Positions 40,862 through 49,527 of a DNA stretch of 64,000 nt are shown here, piece after piece. The translations under genes were made by a program, and so were the position numbers. Positions within the stretch are counted from its first letter, which is position 1. Each line of letters starts with the position of its first letter. Location: the NCBI GenBank assembly GCA_041658605.1, contig JBAZZU010000007.1, positions 1 to 64,000 of the forward strand, in the 5' to 3' direction. The notes under the pieces were generated by a model, which had not been told where the DNA came from, ran no database searches, and saw nothing but the letters and a program-made list of their open reading frames with translations. This DNA is from JBAZWE01 sp041658605 (GTDB taxonomy: Bacteria > Actinomycetota > Thermoleophilia > BMS3ABIN01).

Positions 40862-43618
40862 CTAACTCCTCACCCTACTGTTTGCGCCAGTGACCGCCGA
40901 CTGTGCCACATCATCTATCTCGACACGAACAAATTGCTTGAGCCATTCCATGCCCTTGTCGAAGTGCAGATGGACGTTGACGGGTTGCTGCTTGCCGAAG
41001 CCAAGCTCTCCCGCCCGCTCAAGCGGCATTACGACTTCCACGCCACTGAAGTTATCGCCGCCGATGTACATCCCCGGCCCTCTGATGACTCCGCCCTCAG
41101 CGAGCGCCGGCACGCCGTAGAGATCCCATGAGCTGCTCGCGGATCCCGGACCGATAACATTAGGCGGTGTCGCTTCCCACCATTTCCCCATAACTCCGAT
41201 ACCGACGTGTGAGAGATCGCCGTAGAATCCGAGCGCTATGGGCATCATTTTGGCAGCCATCGAGGACATCGATCGGACCTGCTCGATCAAGTCAAACGTG
41301 GTGCCGCTTGCCGGAAAGCCGCCGACTTGAAGCGCGGAGGAGACCAGGCCGGAACAGTCATAGCCGGGCAGGTTCGGATCCGGCGGATGCCCGCCGCCCC
41401 AGATGTAAGGCTTGCCGACCTGCGCGTTGAGCCAGTCGACCATGCGTTTGACGCCGGAGATCCAGGCGGGCTCACGGTCGTCGAAGTAGTCCGCTATCCA
41501 GCCGCCGATCGCGGGGACGTTCTCGCGGATCCAGTTGGCGACCTGGTGCTTGATGTCTTGAATGTAACTGCCCGCCATACCTGGCAGCTGAGTCATGGAG
41601 AAGCCGCTTCCGCCGAAAGAGTTTCCAGAGGGAACACTTGCCCCCGTTTGGTCTGCTGGAGTTGAACCGCCACCGATTCCGAAGAGGCCGTTGAGGAAAC
41701 TGCCGAAGTCCTTAAGCTTATTCCAGACGGTCTCAATCGGCCCCCAGATAGCATCCCGAATCTGGTTCCAGATCTCCACAGTCTTGTCTTTGGCGGCAGT
41801 GAACTTGTTCACCAGGAAGTCATAAATCGCGGTGGCCTTATCTGAGACCCAGTCATAAGCACTGCCGATCGCGCCACTGATGGCGTTATAGATGCCCCAG
41901 AATATTTCCGTGCTTTTGTTCCAGAGAAGCTGAAAGACTGCAATGACGACGTGGATCGCGGCGGCCATGAGGTTCCGGAACCACTCGGTCTTGTTCCATA
42001 TCCACTGAAAAACGCTGATGATAACGGGCAAAACCGTGCCGGTCATGAAGCTGACCCACTTGCCGAGTACGCCTGCCAGCCACTCTACATTGGCGGCTAT
42101 TTTGTTAATCAGCGGAGCAGCAAAGTTGATTGCATAAGCGACACCCTGAAACGCTGCAGAGACCAGCCAGAGCACACCGAGAAGGACCCCACCGACAATC
42201 TTCGCTACCCACTCCAGCACGGGTTTCAGTTTGGAGAGGGCGTTCATCAGCGATTCACGGGCGGGCGCCATCTTGTCGAAAGCCTCGCGCATCTGGTTGA
42301 CCCCATCCTTCACGCGATCCCAGATATCACCGAAGATGGCCTGTACCGTGGGATTTCGGAAGGCTGCGGCGATGCCCTCAATCGCGCCGCCGATGACATC
42401 TTTTGCGCTGCCAAAAGCATCTACCACGGACTGAATCCTGTCGCGCACACCGGGGCCGAAGGAGGTTTCGATAGCGTCCATAAAACCGACGCCCTGCCAG
42501 GTGCCGACGAAATCGATCATGAACTGGAGCGTATCCCCGAGCGGTCCCTTGATCGCTTCCCAGATGGCGGTGCCTTTTTCGAGCAGCCAGCCACCCGTGG
42601 TCCTAAGTACATCGACCAGACCTGTTAGCGCTTCTCCGATTACTTGGCCGGTTGTGCCAAACGACTGCTTCATCGCTTCGACAAAACTGCCGTCGCGCCA
42701 GATGGTGATGAACTGCTTTATAAATGCCTGTAGCTGGTTAAACTTTTCCAGTCCAAAGCTGGTCCACTGCTCAAGATATGGCAGAATCGCTCCACCGATA
42801 TCTCTTAGCGAACCCTTGACGCTGTCGACAACGTTGCTCCAGATGCCGGTCCAGGTCTTGGAGAGCTTCTCCATGCCGCCGGCGTAGCGATCGTTCCAGA
42901 TCCCCGTGACCGTTGCCGTGACCATCTCGCGGTTATTGCGGTTCATCGCCGCCACCTGCTCCTTGCCCATCTTGTCGGTATACAGGACAGCGGTGTCAGA
43001 CGTGGCGCGCAGGGCCTCGGGGATCTTGTTCAACTGATCTTCGGTGAGGTTGCTGATATCGACAGCTTTGAGGCCAAACTCCTTGAGACGCTCAAACTCG
43101 CCGGTCTGCGCATCGGCCAGGGCCTCTACTGCCTCATTGAGGGGTTTGCCCATGGAAGAGGCGGTGTCACCAAGGATCTGGAGTTGCTTTGTCGCGTCAA
43201 TTCCATAGGCGGAGAGCTTGACCGCTGCCTTGACAACTTCCTCGAGCTCGTAGGGTGTCTGTTTGGCAAAGTCACCAAGCCAGGCTAACATCGACTGGGC
43301 CTGCTCCTGACCACCGGCCAATACGTTACTCAGGATCGTGCCGTATTTTTCCCAGTCAGAGGCACCCTGTAGGGATTCTCTTCCCACAAGACCTATGGCA
43401 AGCGCCACGGCCGCAAGACCAACCTTGGCTTTGCTCGCCCCCGCGATGAGTCCGGTGCCGAACCCGGCGCCGCCAGAATCTTCACCAGCCTCAACCCTCT
43501 GCATCTTTCCCATTTTGCCGGTGAGGTTGCTGACCTCATGACCCGTGGCCTTGAGCGCGGCGACGGCAGAGGACGAATCGCCCTTTATTCGCAATATGAT
43601 TTCTTCACGCGAAGCCAA
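40862..43618 (-). CDS. tail tape measure protein with C-terminal NlpC/P60-type peptidase domain
   Basis: The 918-residue protein begins with a TMP-like helical region (SDWEKYGTILSNVLAGG, then long coiled stretches), has hydrophobic helices near 470-560 and ends with an enzymatic domain. GKPYIWGGGHPP and GYDCSGLV (catalytic Cys near 755) and a later SHVGIGVMG histidine match NlpC/P60 cysteine peptidases. The TMP sets tail length; the peptidase likely opens the wall during entry. The start is TTG 43618, immediately after the frameshift product's stop codon, with AAGGGAAGG upstream. Confidence 0.88.
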   Translation of the reverse strand: MASREEIILRIKGDSSSAVAALKATGHEVSNLTGKMGKMQRVEAGEDSGGAGFGTGLIAGASKAKVGLAAVALAIGLVGRESLQGASDWEKYGTILSNVLAGGQEQAQSMLAWLGDFAKQTPYELEEVVKAAVKLSAYGIDATKQLQILGDTASSMGKPLNEAVEALADAQTGEFERLKEFGLKAVDISNLTEDQLNKIPEALRATSDTAVLYTDKMGKEQVAAMNRNNREMVTATVTGIWNDRYAGGMEKLSKTWTGIWSNVVDSVKGSLRDIGGAILPYLEQWTSFGLEKFNQLQAFIKQFITIWRDGSFVEAMKQSFGTTGQVIGEALTGLVDVLRTTGGWLLEKGTAIWEAIKGPLGDTLQFMIDFVGTWQGVGFMDAIETSFGPGVRDRIQSVVDAFGSAKDVIGGAIEGIAAAFRNPTVQAIFGDIWDRVKDGVNQMREAFDKMAPARESLMNALSKLKPVLEWVAKIVGGVLLGVLWLVSAAFQGVAYAINFAAPLINKIAANVEWLAGVLGKWVSFMTGTVLPVIISVFQWIWNKTEWFRNLMAAAIHVVIAVFQLLWNKSTEIFWGIYNAISGAIGSAYDWVSDKATAIYDFLVNKFTAAKDKTVEIWNQIRDAIWGPIETVWNKLKDFGSFLNGLFGIGGGSTPADQTGASVPSGNSFGGSGFSMTQLPGMAGSYIQDIKHQVANWIRENVPAIGGWIADYFDDREPAWISGVKRMVDWLNAQVGKPYIWGGGHPPDPNLPGYDCSGLVSSALQVGGFPASGTTFDLIEQVRSMSSMAAKMMPIALGFYGDLSHVGIGVMGKWWEATPPNVIGPGSASSSWDLYGVPALAEGGVIRGPGMYIGGDNFSGVEVVMPLERAGELGFGKQQPVNVHLHFDKGMEWLKQFVRVEIDDVAQSAVTGANSRVRS

Positions 43619-44286
43619 TTAGCGGCCTTCCCTTTTGTCTTTAGTGCGCCGGTACCGCAGCGCCTCGTTGTAAAGCTCAAGGATCGTGGTAAAAGAAAAC
43701 GGCTGGTCCCGAAGCCCGCCAGGCCAGGGGAGCCAGCCGTTTTCACGGCAGATCTCTATCTCGTCTACTACATGCCACCAGCTGGTGATGGAGTCGTACT
43801 CGCTGGGGCCGGTGGGCTCTCCTCGCTCGTCTCTTTCGGGCTCTCTGCAGGCGGCGTCGAAGACGTTGATCTCGTCGAAGTAGAAGCCGAGGAGGGTTCT
43901 GAGTTTTTTACTGCGGCCTTGTCGGGCACGGTAGCGTCACGATGCTTTTTGATGATTTCAAGCAGCTCCTCATATGAGGGATCATCAAGTTTGGCTATGT
44001 TCTCCGGAGTGCAGGGTATGCTCTCACTCCAGTCGGCCAGATAGTGAGGCACATCAAAGTCCGCGAGCGCCACCTCGACATCGGCCACGATGACATCAAC
44101 ACCAGGCGTATCAACCCTTCCGGCTTGTGCCGCCTCGATATCCTTGGAAGACAGCCGGAGAGCGGCGGCCCGGTAGACCGCGCGGCGCTTCTTTTCTTCC
44201 GGCCCGGTGAGCTCTTTGTAGAGTTCGACCCAGCCACCGCCAGATGTAGGATAGCGGACTGTCTCATTCTTTTTAACGAACCTCAT
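43619..44286 (-). CDS. tail assembly chaperone, -1 frameshift product (gpGT analogue)
   Basis: Reading frame 0 from ATG 44286 to the slippery site A AAA AAC (43909-43903) and then shifting -1 gives a 222-residue product ending at TAA 43621-43619. The shifted part is rich in normal residues: TLLGFYFDEINVFD, SITSWWHVVDEIEIC, and TTILELYNEALRYRRTKD. It abuts the tape measure start. The frame-0 continuation, by contrast, is a low-complexity Ser/Thr/Pro run. This is the lambda gpG/gpGT arrangement, in which the two products chaperone tail assembly in a fixed ratio. Confidence 0.88.
43768..44286 (-). CDS. tail assembly chaperone, unshifted product (gpG analogue)
   Basis: The 172-residue frame-0 protein has a folded N-terminal ~125 residues (RYPTSGGGWVELYKELTG, then VDVIVADVEVALADFDVP) and a disordered Ser/Thr/Pro/Glu tail after the slippery site. 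Its ATG directly follows the tail tube stop codon. The order tail tube - chaperone - tape measure is the standard siphovirus one. Confidence 0.85.
   Translation of the reverse strand: MRFVKKNETVRYPTSGGGWVELYKELTGPEEKKRRAVYRAAALRLSSKDIEAAQAGRVDTPGVDVIVADVEVALADFDVPHYLADWSESIPCTPENIAKLDDPSYEELLEIIKKHRDATVPDKAAVKNSEPSSASTSTRSTSSTPPAESPKETSEESPPAPASTTPSPAGGM
43903..43909 (-). promoter_or_regulatory. programmed -1 ribosomal frameshift site A AAA AAC
   Basis: In frame 0 the codons are GTA AAA AAC. The heptamer A AAA AAC fits X XXY YYZ and allows both tRNAs to re-pair one base back. The -1 frame is open from here to 43621. A GC-rich region follows that could form a stimulatory structure. Confidence 0.9.
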
Positions 44287-45591
44287 CTAGCTCAGCCCCG
44301 TCCTGTAGCCCGCCACACCGTTGACCAGCGTGATCTTCCAGGCATAAGCCGCGGTGTCGTCGTAGCAGGCCAGGAAGTCCATCTTGTAGGGGCGCCGGGG
44401 GTTGTTCTCGATCGTCCCATCGTCACCCTTGGTGAGACTCACGCGCGGCATGTCTACCCACATGCGGTAGGGGTAGGATGTGGCGCCGATGTTCTGGAGG
44501 CTCGCGTACTTCGCGAGTGCCGCGAACGTGGTGGCGTTCTGGACCGCGTCCCAGTCAGTCGGGTCCAAGCTGCGCATCGATACCGAACCGCTGATTTGCC
44601 GGTATTCCTTGTCCTGTTCGACGGCTGTGGGGAAAAGGCTGGACCGGCTGTTGTCAGATCCAAACCAGAGCTTCTGCTCGAAGTTTAGGTCGAAGTCCTC
44701 CCTCGTGGCGCCACCCGTGAGCCAGGTCAGCACCATCTGGCCGTAGGACCAGGGCAGAAGGGATGTGACCGGCAGCACCGGTGTCAACCCCGGATCGCCG
44801 ATCCTCTTCTGATAGAGCGCCTTTCCCTTGGCGTCCATCGAGAGGGCGCCCTTGTTGCCCGAGAGTTTCAGACTCTCAAGAGCAACACCAGCCATGCGGC
44901 CGAAGAAGCGGTTGGCGGAGGTAGGGTCGTCATGACTCTGATCGGCGAACCACGCGCTTATGGACTGAGGGACCAGTGCGGGGCTCCGCGTGAACACGTG
45001 CCGGTGGGCGCCCGTCGGGATGGTGTTCCCGTCGGGGTCGGTGATGATCCCATCGCCCGCGGTCGTGGCTACCTGACCTGCAAACAGAAGCAGCAGGGGG
45101 CCGATGAGGTTCGGGTATGCGCGCTCCTTTAAGTCCCAACTTGGATTTGCTTCGTTGGGGTAACCCTCCACGGGATCGGCAAGGTTGCGAGCCTCATCGC
45201 CGCGGTCCTCATTTCCAGAATTCTTTGCGGGCTTGAAGCTCTGGAACGGTAGATAGAAAGCATCGCTCGAGGTCACAACGTAGCCGAGCACAGAGTGCGT
45301 CCCGGTGCCGGCGCTGGTCAGTGTGATGGTTGATCCGCCCACCGTGGTCGATACTTTGAATGCGTCAACAGTAAGGCCATCACTGATGACGTAGTAGGTC
45401 TGATCGGCGTTCAACCCTGCGGGTAATGCGCCGCCAGAGTTTGTAAACTCCACCGCTACGCCAGCGGTCAAGCCATGTGCAGTGCAAGCGAATAGTGCCG
45501 TGATAAATGTCACCGTCACGGTCTTGGCCACCGATGTCGGGTCCTTGCCCGGCGTCTGTTCCATCGCGATTTTCAGATATGGCTTACCCAC
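44287..45591 (-). CDS. major tail tube protein
   Basis: The 434-residue protein lies between neck genes and the tail chaperone, where the tail tube gene belongs. The N-terminus (MGKPYLKIAMEQTPGKDPTS) is followed by a ~85-residue Ig-like or beta insertion (FTNSGGALPAGLNADQTYYV through STITLTSAGTGTH). The tube-like body contains SLDPTDWDAVQNAT and RPYKMDFLACYDD. The length is on the high side for a tube subunit, explained by the insertion, which probably decorates the tail surface. The assignment rests on order and overall pattern. Confidence 0.7.
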   Translation of the reverse strand: MGKPYLKIAMEQTPGKDPTSVAKTVTVTFITALFACTAHGLTAGVAVEFTNSGGALPAGLNADQTYYVISDGLTVDAFKVSTTVGGSTITLTSAGTGTHSVLGYVVTSSDAFYLPFQSFKPAKNSGNEDRGDEARNLADPVEGYPNEANPSWDLKERAYPNLIGPLLLLFAGQVATTAGDGIITDPDGNTIPTGAHRHVFTRSPALVPQSISAWFADQSHDDPTSANRFFGRMAGVALESLKLSGNKGALSMDAKGKALYQKRIGDPGLTPVLPVTSLLPWSYGQMVLTWLTGGATREDFDLNFEQKLWFGSDNSRSSLFPTAVEQDKEYRQISGSVSMRSLDPTDWDAVQNATTFAALAKYASLQNIGATSYPYRMWVDMPRVSLTKGDDGTIENNPRRPYKMDFLACYDDTAAYAWKITLVNGVAGYRTGLS

Positions 45592-45818
45592 TACTTCTCA
45601 CCGCCTTCGATGAACTGAATCGCGCCGGGATGGTTCTGCGCGATTCTTTTAGCCTCGGAAACGCTGAGGCCCAGCTTCTTGATTGGTACCGGCACGCCCG
45701 GCTTGTAGCCACCCGGCGGGCTGGGTACCCCCGCGACCGTGACGGCTTCATCGCTCGAGTCGCTAACGACCAGAGCGGGAACCGCCTTGTCTTTCCTCTC
45801 AGTCTTCTCAGTTGCCAT
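45591..45818 (-). CDS. small phage protein in the neck/tail cluster
   Basis: The 75-residue protein has a charged N-terminus, a GVPSPPGGYKPGVPVP linker and a C-terminal LSVSEAKRIAQNHPGAIQFI helix-strand. It shares one base with the tail tube gene, so it is translated in the same operon. Function unknown; it is possibly a minor neck or tail component. Confidence 0.6.
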   Translation of the reverse strand: MATEKTERKDKAVPALVVSDSSDEAVTVAGVPSPPGGYKPGVPVPIKKLGLSVSEAKRIAQNHPGAIQFIEGGEK

Positions 45819-45819
45819 T

Positions 45820-46308
45820 TCAGCCCTCCAGACTGTCGATGGTTATTTCCAAACTTCCGTCCTCAGTGAAGCCACCTGGTGTGGTCATCTGAGGCATGTA
45901 CTCGATGTTCCATGGCGCAATCAGCGTGTAGCCGTTCTCCGGCAGCTTCTGACTCGCCAGGATCGTTTTAAAGGCGGCAAGCAGATAGCGCTTGCACTTC
46001 TTGTGCAGAATTGACTGGTCGCGATCGCCGCAGACCATGGTGATGAAAACGCGCTGCTTCACTTCCCACGTTCCAGCCGAATCAGCGGGCTCGTCTGAGC
46101 CGGCGCCATCAGCCAACACGATCACGGCGGGGTAGACTGGTAGCGGCGGTTTGACGGGATAGTCGTAGTAAGAGTCATTGCGGGGAGCAGGCAGCAGAAC
46201 CCCGTCGTTCTCATCGAGCTCTATAGTCTCAAGCTCCATGACCATCCCGTCCATGAGCGCCTCGATAATCACGCCCTCGATCGCCTCTCCAAGCTTTAAA
46301 TCGCTCAA
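45820..46308 (-). CDS. putative tail terminator/completion protein
   Basis: The 162-residue protein has an alpha/beta pattern of tail terminators (helix GEAIEGVIIEALMDG, then strands VYPAVIVLADG, KQRVFITMVCG, and helix KCKRYLLAAFKTIL). It lies between the Mu gpG-like gene and the tail tube gene, where such a protein occurs in siphoviruses. It overlaps the upstream gene by 4 bp. Confidence 0.6.
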   Translation of the reverse strand: MSDLKLGEAIEGVIIEALMDGMVMELETIELDENDGVLLPAPRNDSYYDYPVKPPLPVYPAVIVLADGAGSDEPADSAGTWEVKQRVFITMVCGDRDQSILHKKCKRYLLAAFKTILASQKLPENGYTLIAPWNIEYMPQMTTPGGFTEDGSLEITIDSLEG

Positions 46309-46790
46309 CTCATCCTCCCGATTCTGATCTTGCCGGTCATGATGAACTGCGAAATCTGCCTATCCCAGCCGCGCCGGGCAGATTCGGGAAGCTCGATCGG
46401 CTTACGGGCGACCATCTTCTTGGTGCCCTTCTGGTGATAGATGCCGTAGGGGATGGAGCTACCGACCTCCATCTGCTGCTTGGAGACCCTGAAGATGTTT
46501 CCCTTAGCACCGATCTGTGTCAGTGACCGGCGCAGGTCGCCCTTGCGCTCGAGGATATTCCGCCCCGGGTAGTGCTTCCGCTTCCATTTCGCATAGCCAG
46601 TGGTGAGCGAGTCCCAGCCACTGGAGCCGAAACGCCCTTCACTCGAAAACTGCTGGGTCTCGATGACGTTGAAAAAGTCCATCGCCAGGGCTTCCCAGAG
46701 CGGGCGCATGTCATCGATGTCGTGAGCCCAGCGACTGAAGACACGGTCATAGCCCGCCTCGCCACCAGGGGAGAAAGTGACTTGCAGCAT
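46305..46790 (-). CDS. phage virion morphogenesis (Mu gpG / HK97 gp10-like) protein
   Basis: The 161-residue protein shows the features of the virion morphogenesis family: ALAMDFFNVIETQQFSSEGR, then GSSGWDSLTTGYAKWK and ILERKGDLRRSLT, and finally IPYGIYHQKGTKKM with RKPIELP. Members join head and tail during assembly. It overlaps its neighbours on both sides by one to four bases. Confidence 0.82.
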   Translation of the reverse strand: MLQVTFSPGGEAGYDRVFSRWAHDIDDMRPLWEALAMDFFNVIETQQFSSEGRFGSSGWDSLTTGYAKWKRKHYPGRNILERKGDLRRSLTQIGAKGNIFRVSKQQMEVGSSIPYGIYHQKGTKKMVARKPIELPESARRGWDRQISQFIMTGKIRIGRMS

Positions 46791-47248
46791 CAGAAGACCA
46801 TGTCTTTGGTAATGACTGGCTCCATGCCGTCAGCATCCGGGTCTCGGGTGTAATTGCTCTCAGGACCTGTGCTGCTCGTGGCTTCCTTGAGTAGCATGAT
46901 GATGGGATGCTGTGGAGCCTCGAGGCGCTTAAGCGCTGTCTGGTAAGACTTCTCAAGTTCCGCGCCGTAAGCCTTATCATTGGCTCCTACCTGGCCCGGG
47001 AACATCGCATTAGCAGCGATCGCTGAAGCACCCGTGGCGTTATAGCCCTTCAGCGCGGCTACAGCCGTGGTATTCGTCACCGGCACGGTCAGATTATGGC
47101 CTGCGATGATAGCGTCCAACTCAGCTGCGATATCGGTAATAAATCCCTCGACATCTATGCGCGTGGGCCGGGTGTCTTCGCTCAGATTATTTCCCGACAG
47201 CCACTGTGACAGCCTGCTCTCGATGTCAGTGATATCGCAGTAGCCCAT
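46790..47248 (-). CDS. head-tail connector (Mu gp36/DUF1320-like) protein
   Basis: The 152-residue protein starts MGYCDITDIESRLSQWLSG and has a helical body (VEGFITDIAAELDAIIAGH and YGAELEKSYQTALKRLEAP). This recalls DUF1320/gp6-type adaptor proteins that extend the portal. Its place between capsid genes and the gpG-like gene supports this. Confidence 0.65.
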   Translation of the reverse strand: MGYCDITDIESRLSQWLSGNNLSEDTRPTRIDVEGFITDIAAELDAIIAGHNLTVPVTNTTAVAALKGYNATGASAIAANAMFPGQVGANDKAYGAELEKSYQTALKRLEAPQHPIIMLLKEATSSTGPESNYTRDPDADGMEPVITKDMVF

Positions 47249-47719
47249 TTAACTGCCCTGCGGATCCTCGTCGCCTTCGCCATCTGGGGGCGAAGTAACG
47301 ATCTCCTCGAGCTGGGAGATGAGAGTCTTCCTGGCATCGTCGCCGCGAGACTGTTCCAGACGGAGAATGCGGGCGGGAGCCTCCTCGTTGCCTTCTGCCA
47401 GAGCATCAGCAGCCCACTCCATAACGTCTTTGACAGAGACGTTGCTCAACCAGAGAAGCGTGGCAGCGTCTTCCGCTTCTTCCAGCGCCTTTACTGCTTC
47501 GCTGGAATCACCAGATATTTTGACGACGATCTCCGCCTCGTCCCTCGGACCGAAGCGCTCAACCTCATCTTCAGTGGCCTCGCGCACTTCAAGCCACTTG
47601 TCCTCAATGACGGCCTCGGGAACCTCTTCCATGTACGTATAGTCCCGCACGAAGCACATGCCGGCCCGGTGCCGGGTTCCTATCGGATGTTGCGGTTTCA
47701 CTCTGACTGCGTAAAGCAC
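47249..47719 (-). CDS. hypothetical phage protein
   Basis: The 156-residue protein has an N-terminal beta part (LYAVRVKPQHPIGTRHRAG and WLEVREATEDEVERFGP) and an acidic helical C-terminal half. It lies among head-completion genes in the leftward operon. The family is not recognised; a structural or assembly role is inferred from position. Confidence 0.6.
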   Translation of the reverse strand: MLYAVRVKPQHPIGTRHRAGMCFVRDYTYMEEVPEAVIEDKWLEVREATEDEVERFGPRDEAEIVVKISGDSSEAVKALEEAEDAATLLWLSNVSVKDVMEWAADALAEGNEEAPARILRLEQSRGDDARKTLISQLEEIVTSPPDGEGDEDPQGS

Positions 47720-47721
47720 AG

Positions 47722-48075
47722 TTATGACCTCCCTGGTATCCAGATTCGTGGATTGGCATTTGCCGAGCTGACACGCTCGAAGTAGTAGTCCCAGAACATC
47801 CTGCCGTCCGGCTTCCTGACGCGCCGTTCCTTGTCGGTAAGGCGGTAGCCGCGCGACTGCATGTCATTCTTCATGTCCTCTTCAAGCCGCGAGTCTGAGG
47901 CCGAAAGAGACACAATGGCGATATCCTCGCCACAGAAGCCCGCGTAACAATGGATGCAGTCCAGGAATAGTCCTGAAACCATGCCGCCGGCTGTAGGTAG
48001 ATCCTCGATCTTCTCGGCGGGTATTCTGGCGGCGGCCTCAACGACCGCCGCCAGATTTCCTTTTGGTAAGGACAT
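47722..48075 (-). CDS. hypothetical phage protein
   Basis: The 117-residue protein contains a CIHCYAGFCGEDIAI cysteine cluster and a C-terminal RKPDGRMFWDYYFERVSS segment. It lies directly downstream of the major capsid gene. No family is recognised. Confidence 0.6.
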   Translation of the reverse strand: MSLPKGNLAAVVEAAARIPAEKIEDLPTAGGMVSGLFLDCIHCYAGFCGEDIAIVSLSASDSRLEEDMKNDMQSRGYRLTDKERRVRKPDGRMFWDYYFERVSSANANPRIWIPGRS

Positions 48076-48080
48076 ACCGC

Positions 48081-48998
48081 TTAAGCGACTATCGAGCCGA
48101 AGATCAACTGCGGCAGGGAATAGCCCACGTTGTAACGGGCCTTGACGCCGAAGTAGTAGGTGTCAGTGAAGAACACCTTATCGCTACTGTTGGCGTTGGT
48201 CAGCTCGTTGAACTCGGGCCGCTTCCGCATCTGCAGAATGATCGGCTTGATCGGCTTGTTGCCGCAGACCAGGAACCAGTTGTTGGTATCCGTCAGGTGC
48301 GGAGAGACGATAACCCTGGCCGTGCCCTTCAGCCAGTTCTTTGTCATCGTCGCGGAGCCGCCCGTGCCACCGGCTACATACTCGGAGTCGGTGATCTTGT
48401 GGGCATCATCTTCCAGATCGGGCGGGACAATCAGATCCGTGGGAACCAGCGCCATGGACCTTCCCTCATCGTTCTTGAACTTCCGCATAGCCACGCGGGC
48501 CGCTGCATAGCTCGTCGGATTCAGGGCCGTGGTTCCCTTGTTGGAGAACGTGGTACCGGTGTCACCCAGGGGGTGATCGGTATCGATGAAGTACTGGCCA
48601 TCGAAACACAGCGCTGTATCAGCGCCGGCAAGGGCGGTACCGAAGACCAGCTCATCGAGGTGCTGCGCGGCTGCGTTACCAAGATTCTTGACACGAATCT
48701 GGTACTGGCCAAGCTTGCGGTCCTCGAAGGCGTCCACCTCAACAGCGATCGTGGACTCCCACCTCTTGTTCTTGATCGAGTAGTCGTAGTCCTTAAGAGC
48801 CTTGACTACGCGCTCATCGATCCATTCCCTCATACCGGGAACTTCACCGACCCAGGAATATCCTTCCTGGTCAGTATCGCTGGGGCTCTCGAAAGCCACA
48901 GCCTCCCAGTCGAGAGTCGTCTTGTCGAAGGACTCCTGATAAAGAGCTCTCCAGCCCTTCATCACACCCTCAACGTAATCACTTGATACGTTTGGCAT
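48081..48998 (-). CDS. major capsid protein (Mu gpT-like)
   Basis: The 305-residue protein matches the Mu head subunit gpT family. Landmarks are GWRALYQESFDKTTLDWEAV at the N-terminus, FDGQYFIDTDHPLGD in the middle (the ...FF..DHP pattern of gpT), LVPTDLIVPP (the ALxVPPxL pattern), and a C-terminal FGVKARYNVGYSLPQLIFGS. It forms the capsid shell after proteolysis by the upstream protease. The start ATG 48998 is preceded by GGTG. Confidence 0.9.
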   Translation of the reverse strand: MPNVSSDYVEGVMKGWRALYQESFDKTTLDWEAVAFESPSDTDQEGYSWVGEVPGMREWIDERVVKALKDYDYSIKNKRWESTIAVEVDAFEDRKLGQYQIRVKNLGNAAAQHLDELVFGTALAGADTALCFDGQYFIDTDHPLGDTGTTFSNKGTTALNPTSYAAARVAMRKFKNDEGRSMALVPTDLIVPPDLEDDAHKITDSEYVAGGTGGSATMTKNWLKGTARVIVSPHLTDTNNWFLVCGNKPIKPIILQMRKRPEFNELTNANSSDKVFFTDTYYFGVKARYNVGYSLPQLIFGSIVA

Positions 48999-49025
48999 TG
49001 AATTTCACCTCACTTTCAAAATCGT

Positions 49026-49454
49026 TTACGCGCAGTAGCCCTCGATGTCGATCCAAACCACAGTGGCCGATTCGACGATCGCGATCTTGCCGCACGGTAT
49101 GTCGTTGGTGGTGGTGAGCGCCACGTTGACGGTGTTGTCGTCCGTGATACAGACGACGGTTCCGACGCTTGTCACGGCCGCGTTGCCGGCGCCGAAAGCG
49201 AAGCGGTGCAGTCCGCGCCTCTCAGTGCGGATCTTGGTGGTGCCGTCAGTCTCAGTTGCGGCGATGGTCTTCGCCTCGCGGGAAACGCCGAGGAATATGC
49301 AGGATGCGGTATCCGCGCCCTCCACGGCATAGCCGGTTGCGTCGTTCATCACGAGAGCGCCCTTGTAGATGGTCTGAGGCGCACCATCCATGGGACGGGC
49401 AACGATATCGCCGGATCTGGACTGTCTATTTACGTCTGCTGCAAGTGCTGTCAT
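49026..49454 (-). CDS. head decoration-type protein (DUF2190-like)
   Basis: The 142-residue protein is almost wholly beta and small-residue rich (GDIVARPMDGAPQTIYKGAL, SCIFLGVSREAK, VWIDIEGYCA). This fits the DUF2190/decoration proteins that sit between scaffold and capsid genes. GAGGTG lies just before ATG 49454. It probably stabilises the capsid surface. Confidence 0.72.
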   Translation of the reverse strand: MTALAADVNRQSRSGDIVARPMDGAPQTIYKGALVMNDATGYAVEGADTASCIFLGVSREAKTIAATETDGTTKIRTERRGLHRFAFGAGNAAVTSVGTVVCITDDNTVNVALTTTNDIPCGKIAIVESATVVWIDIEGYCA

Positions 49455-49479
49455 TCTGATTCACCTCTTTTCAGAGCAA

Positions 49480-49503
49480 TAAAAAAGCCGCTCATTGGCG
49501 GCT
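49480..49503 (-). terminator. terminator between scaffold and decoration genes
   Basis: On the minus strand AGCCGC (49503-49498) and GCGGCT (49491-49486) pair around a short loop and are followed by six T. It could cut transcripts after the protease/scaffold gene and so adjust the ratio to capsid. Capsid expression would then need readthrough or an internal promoter. Confidence 0.7.
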
Positions 49504-49527
49504 CTAAATGCGTATATTTGACGGCTG

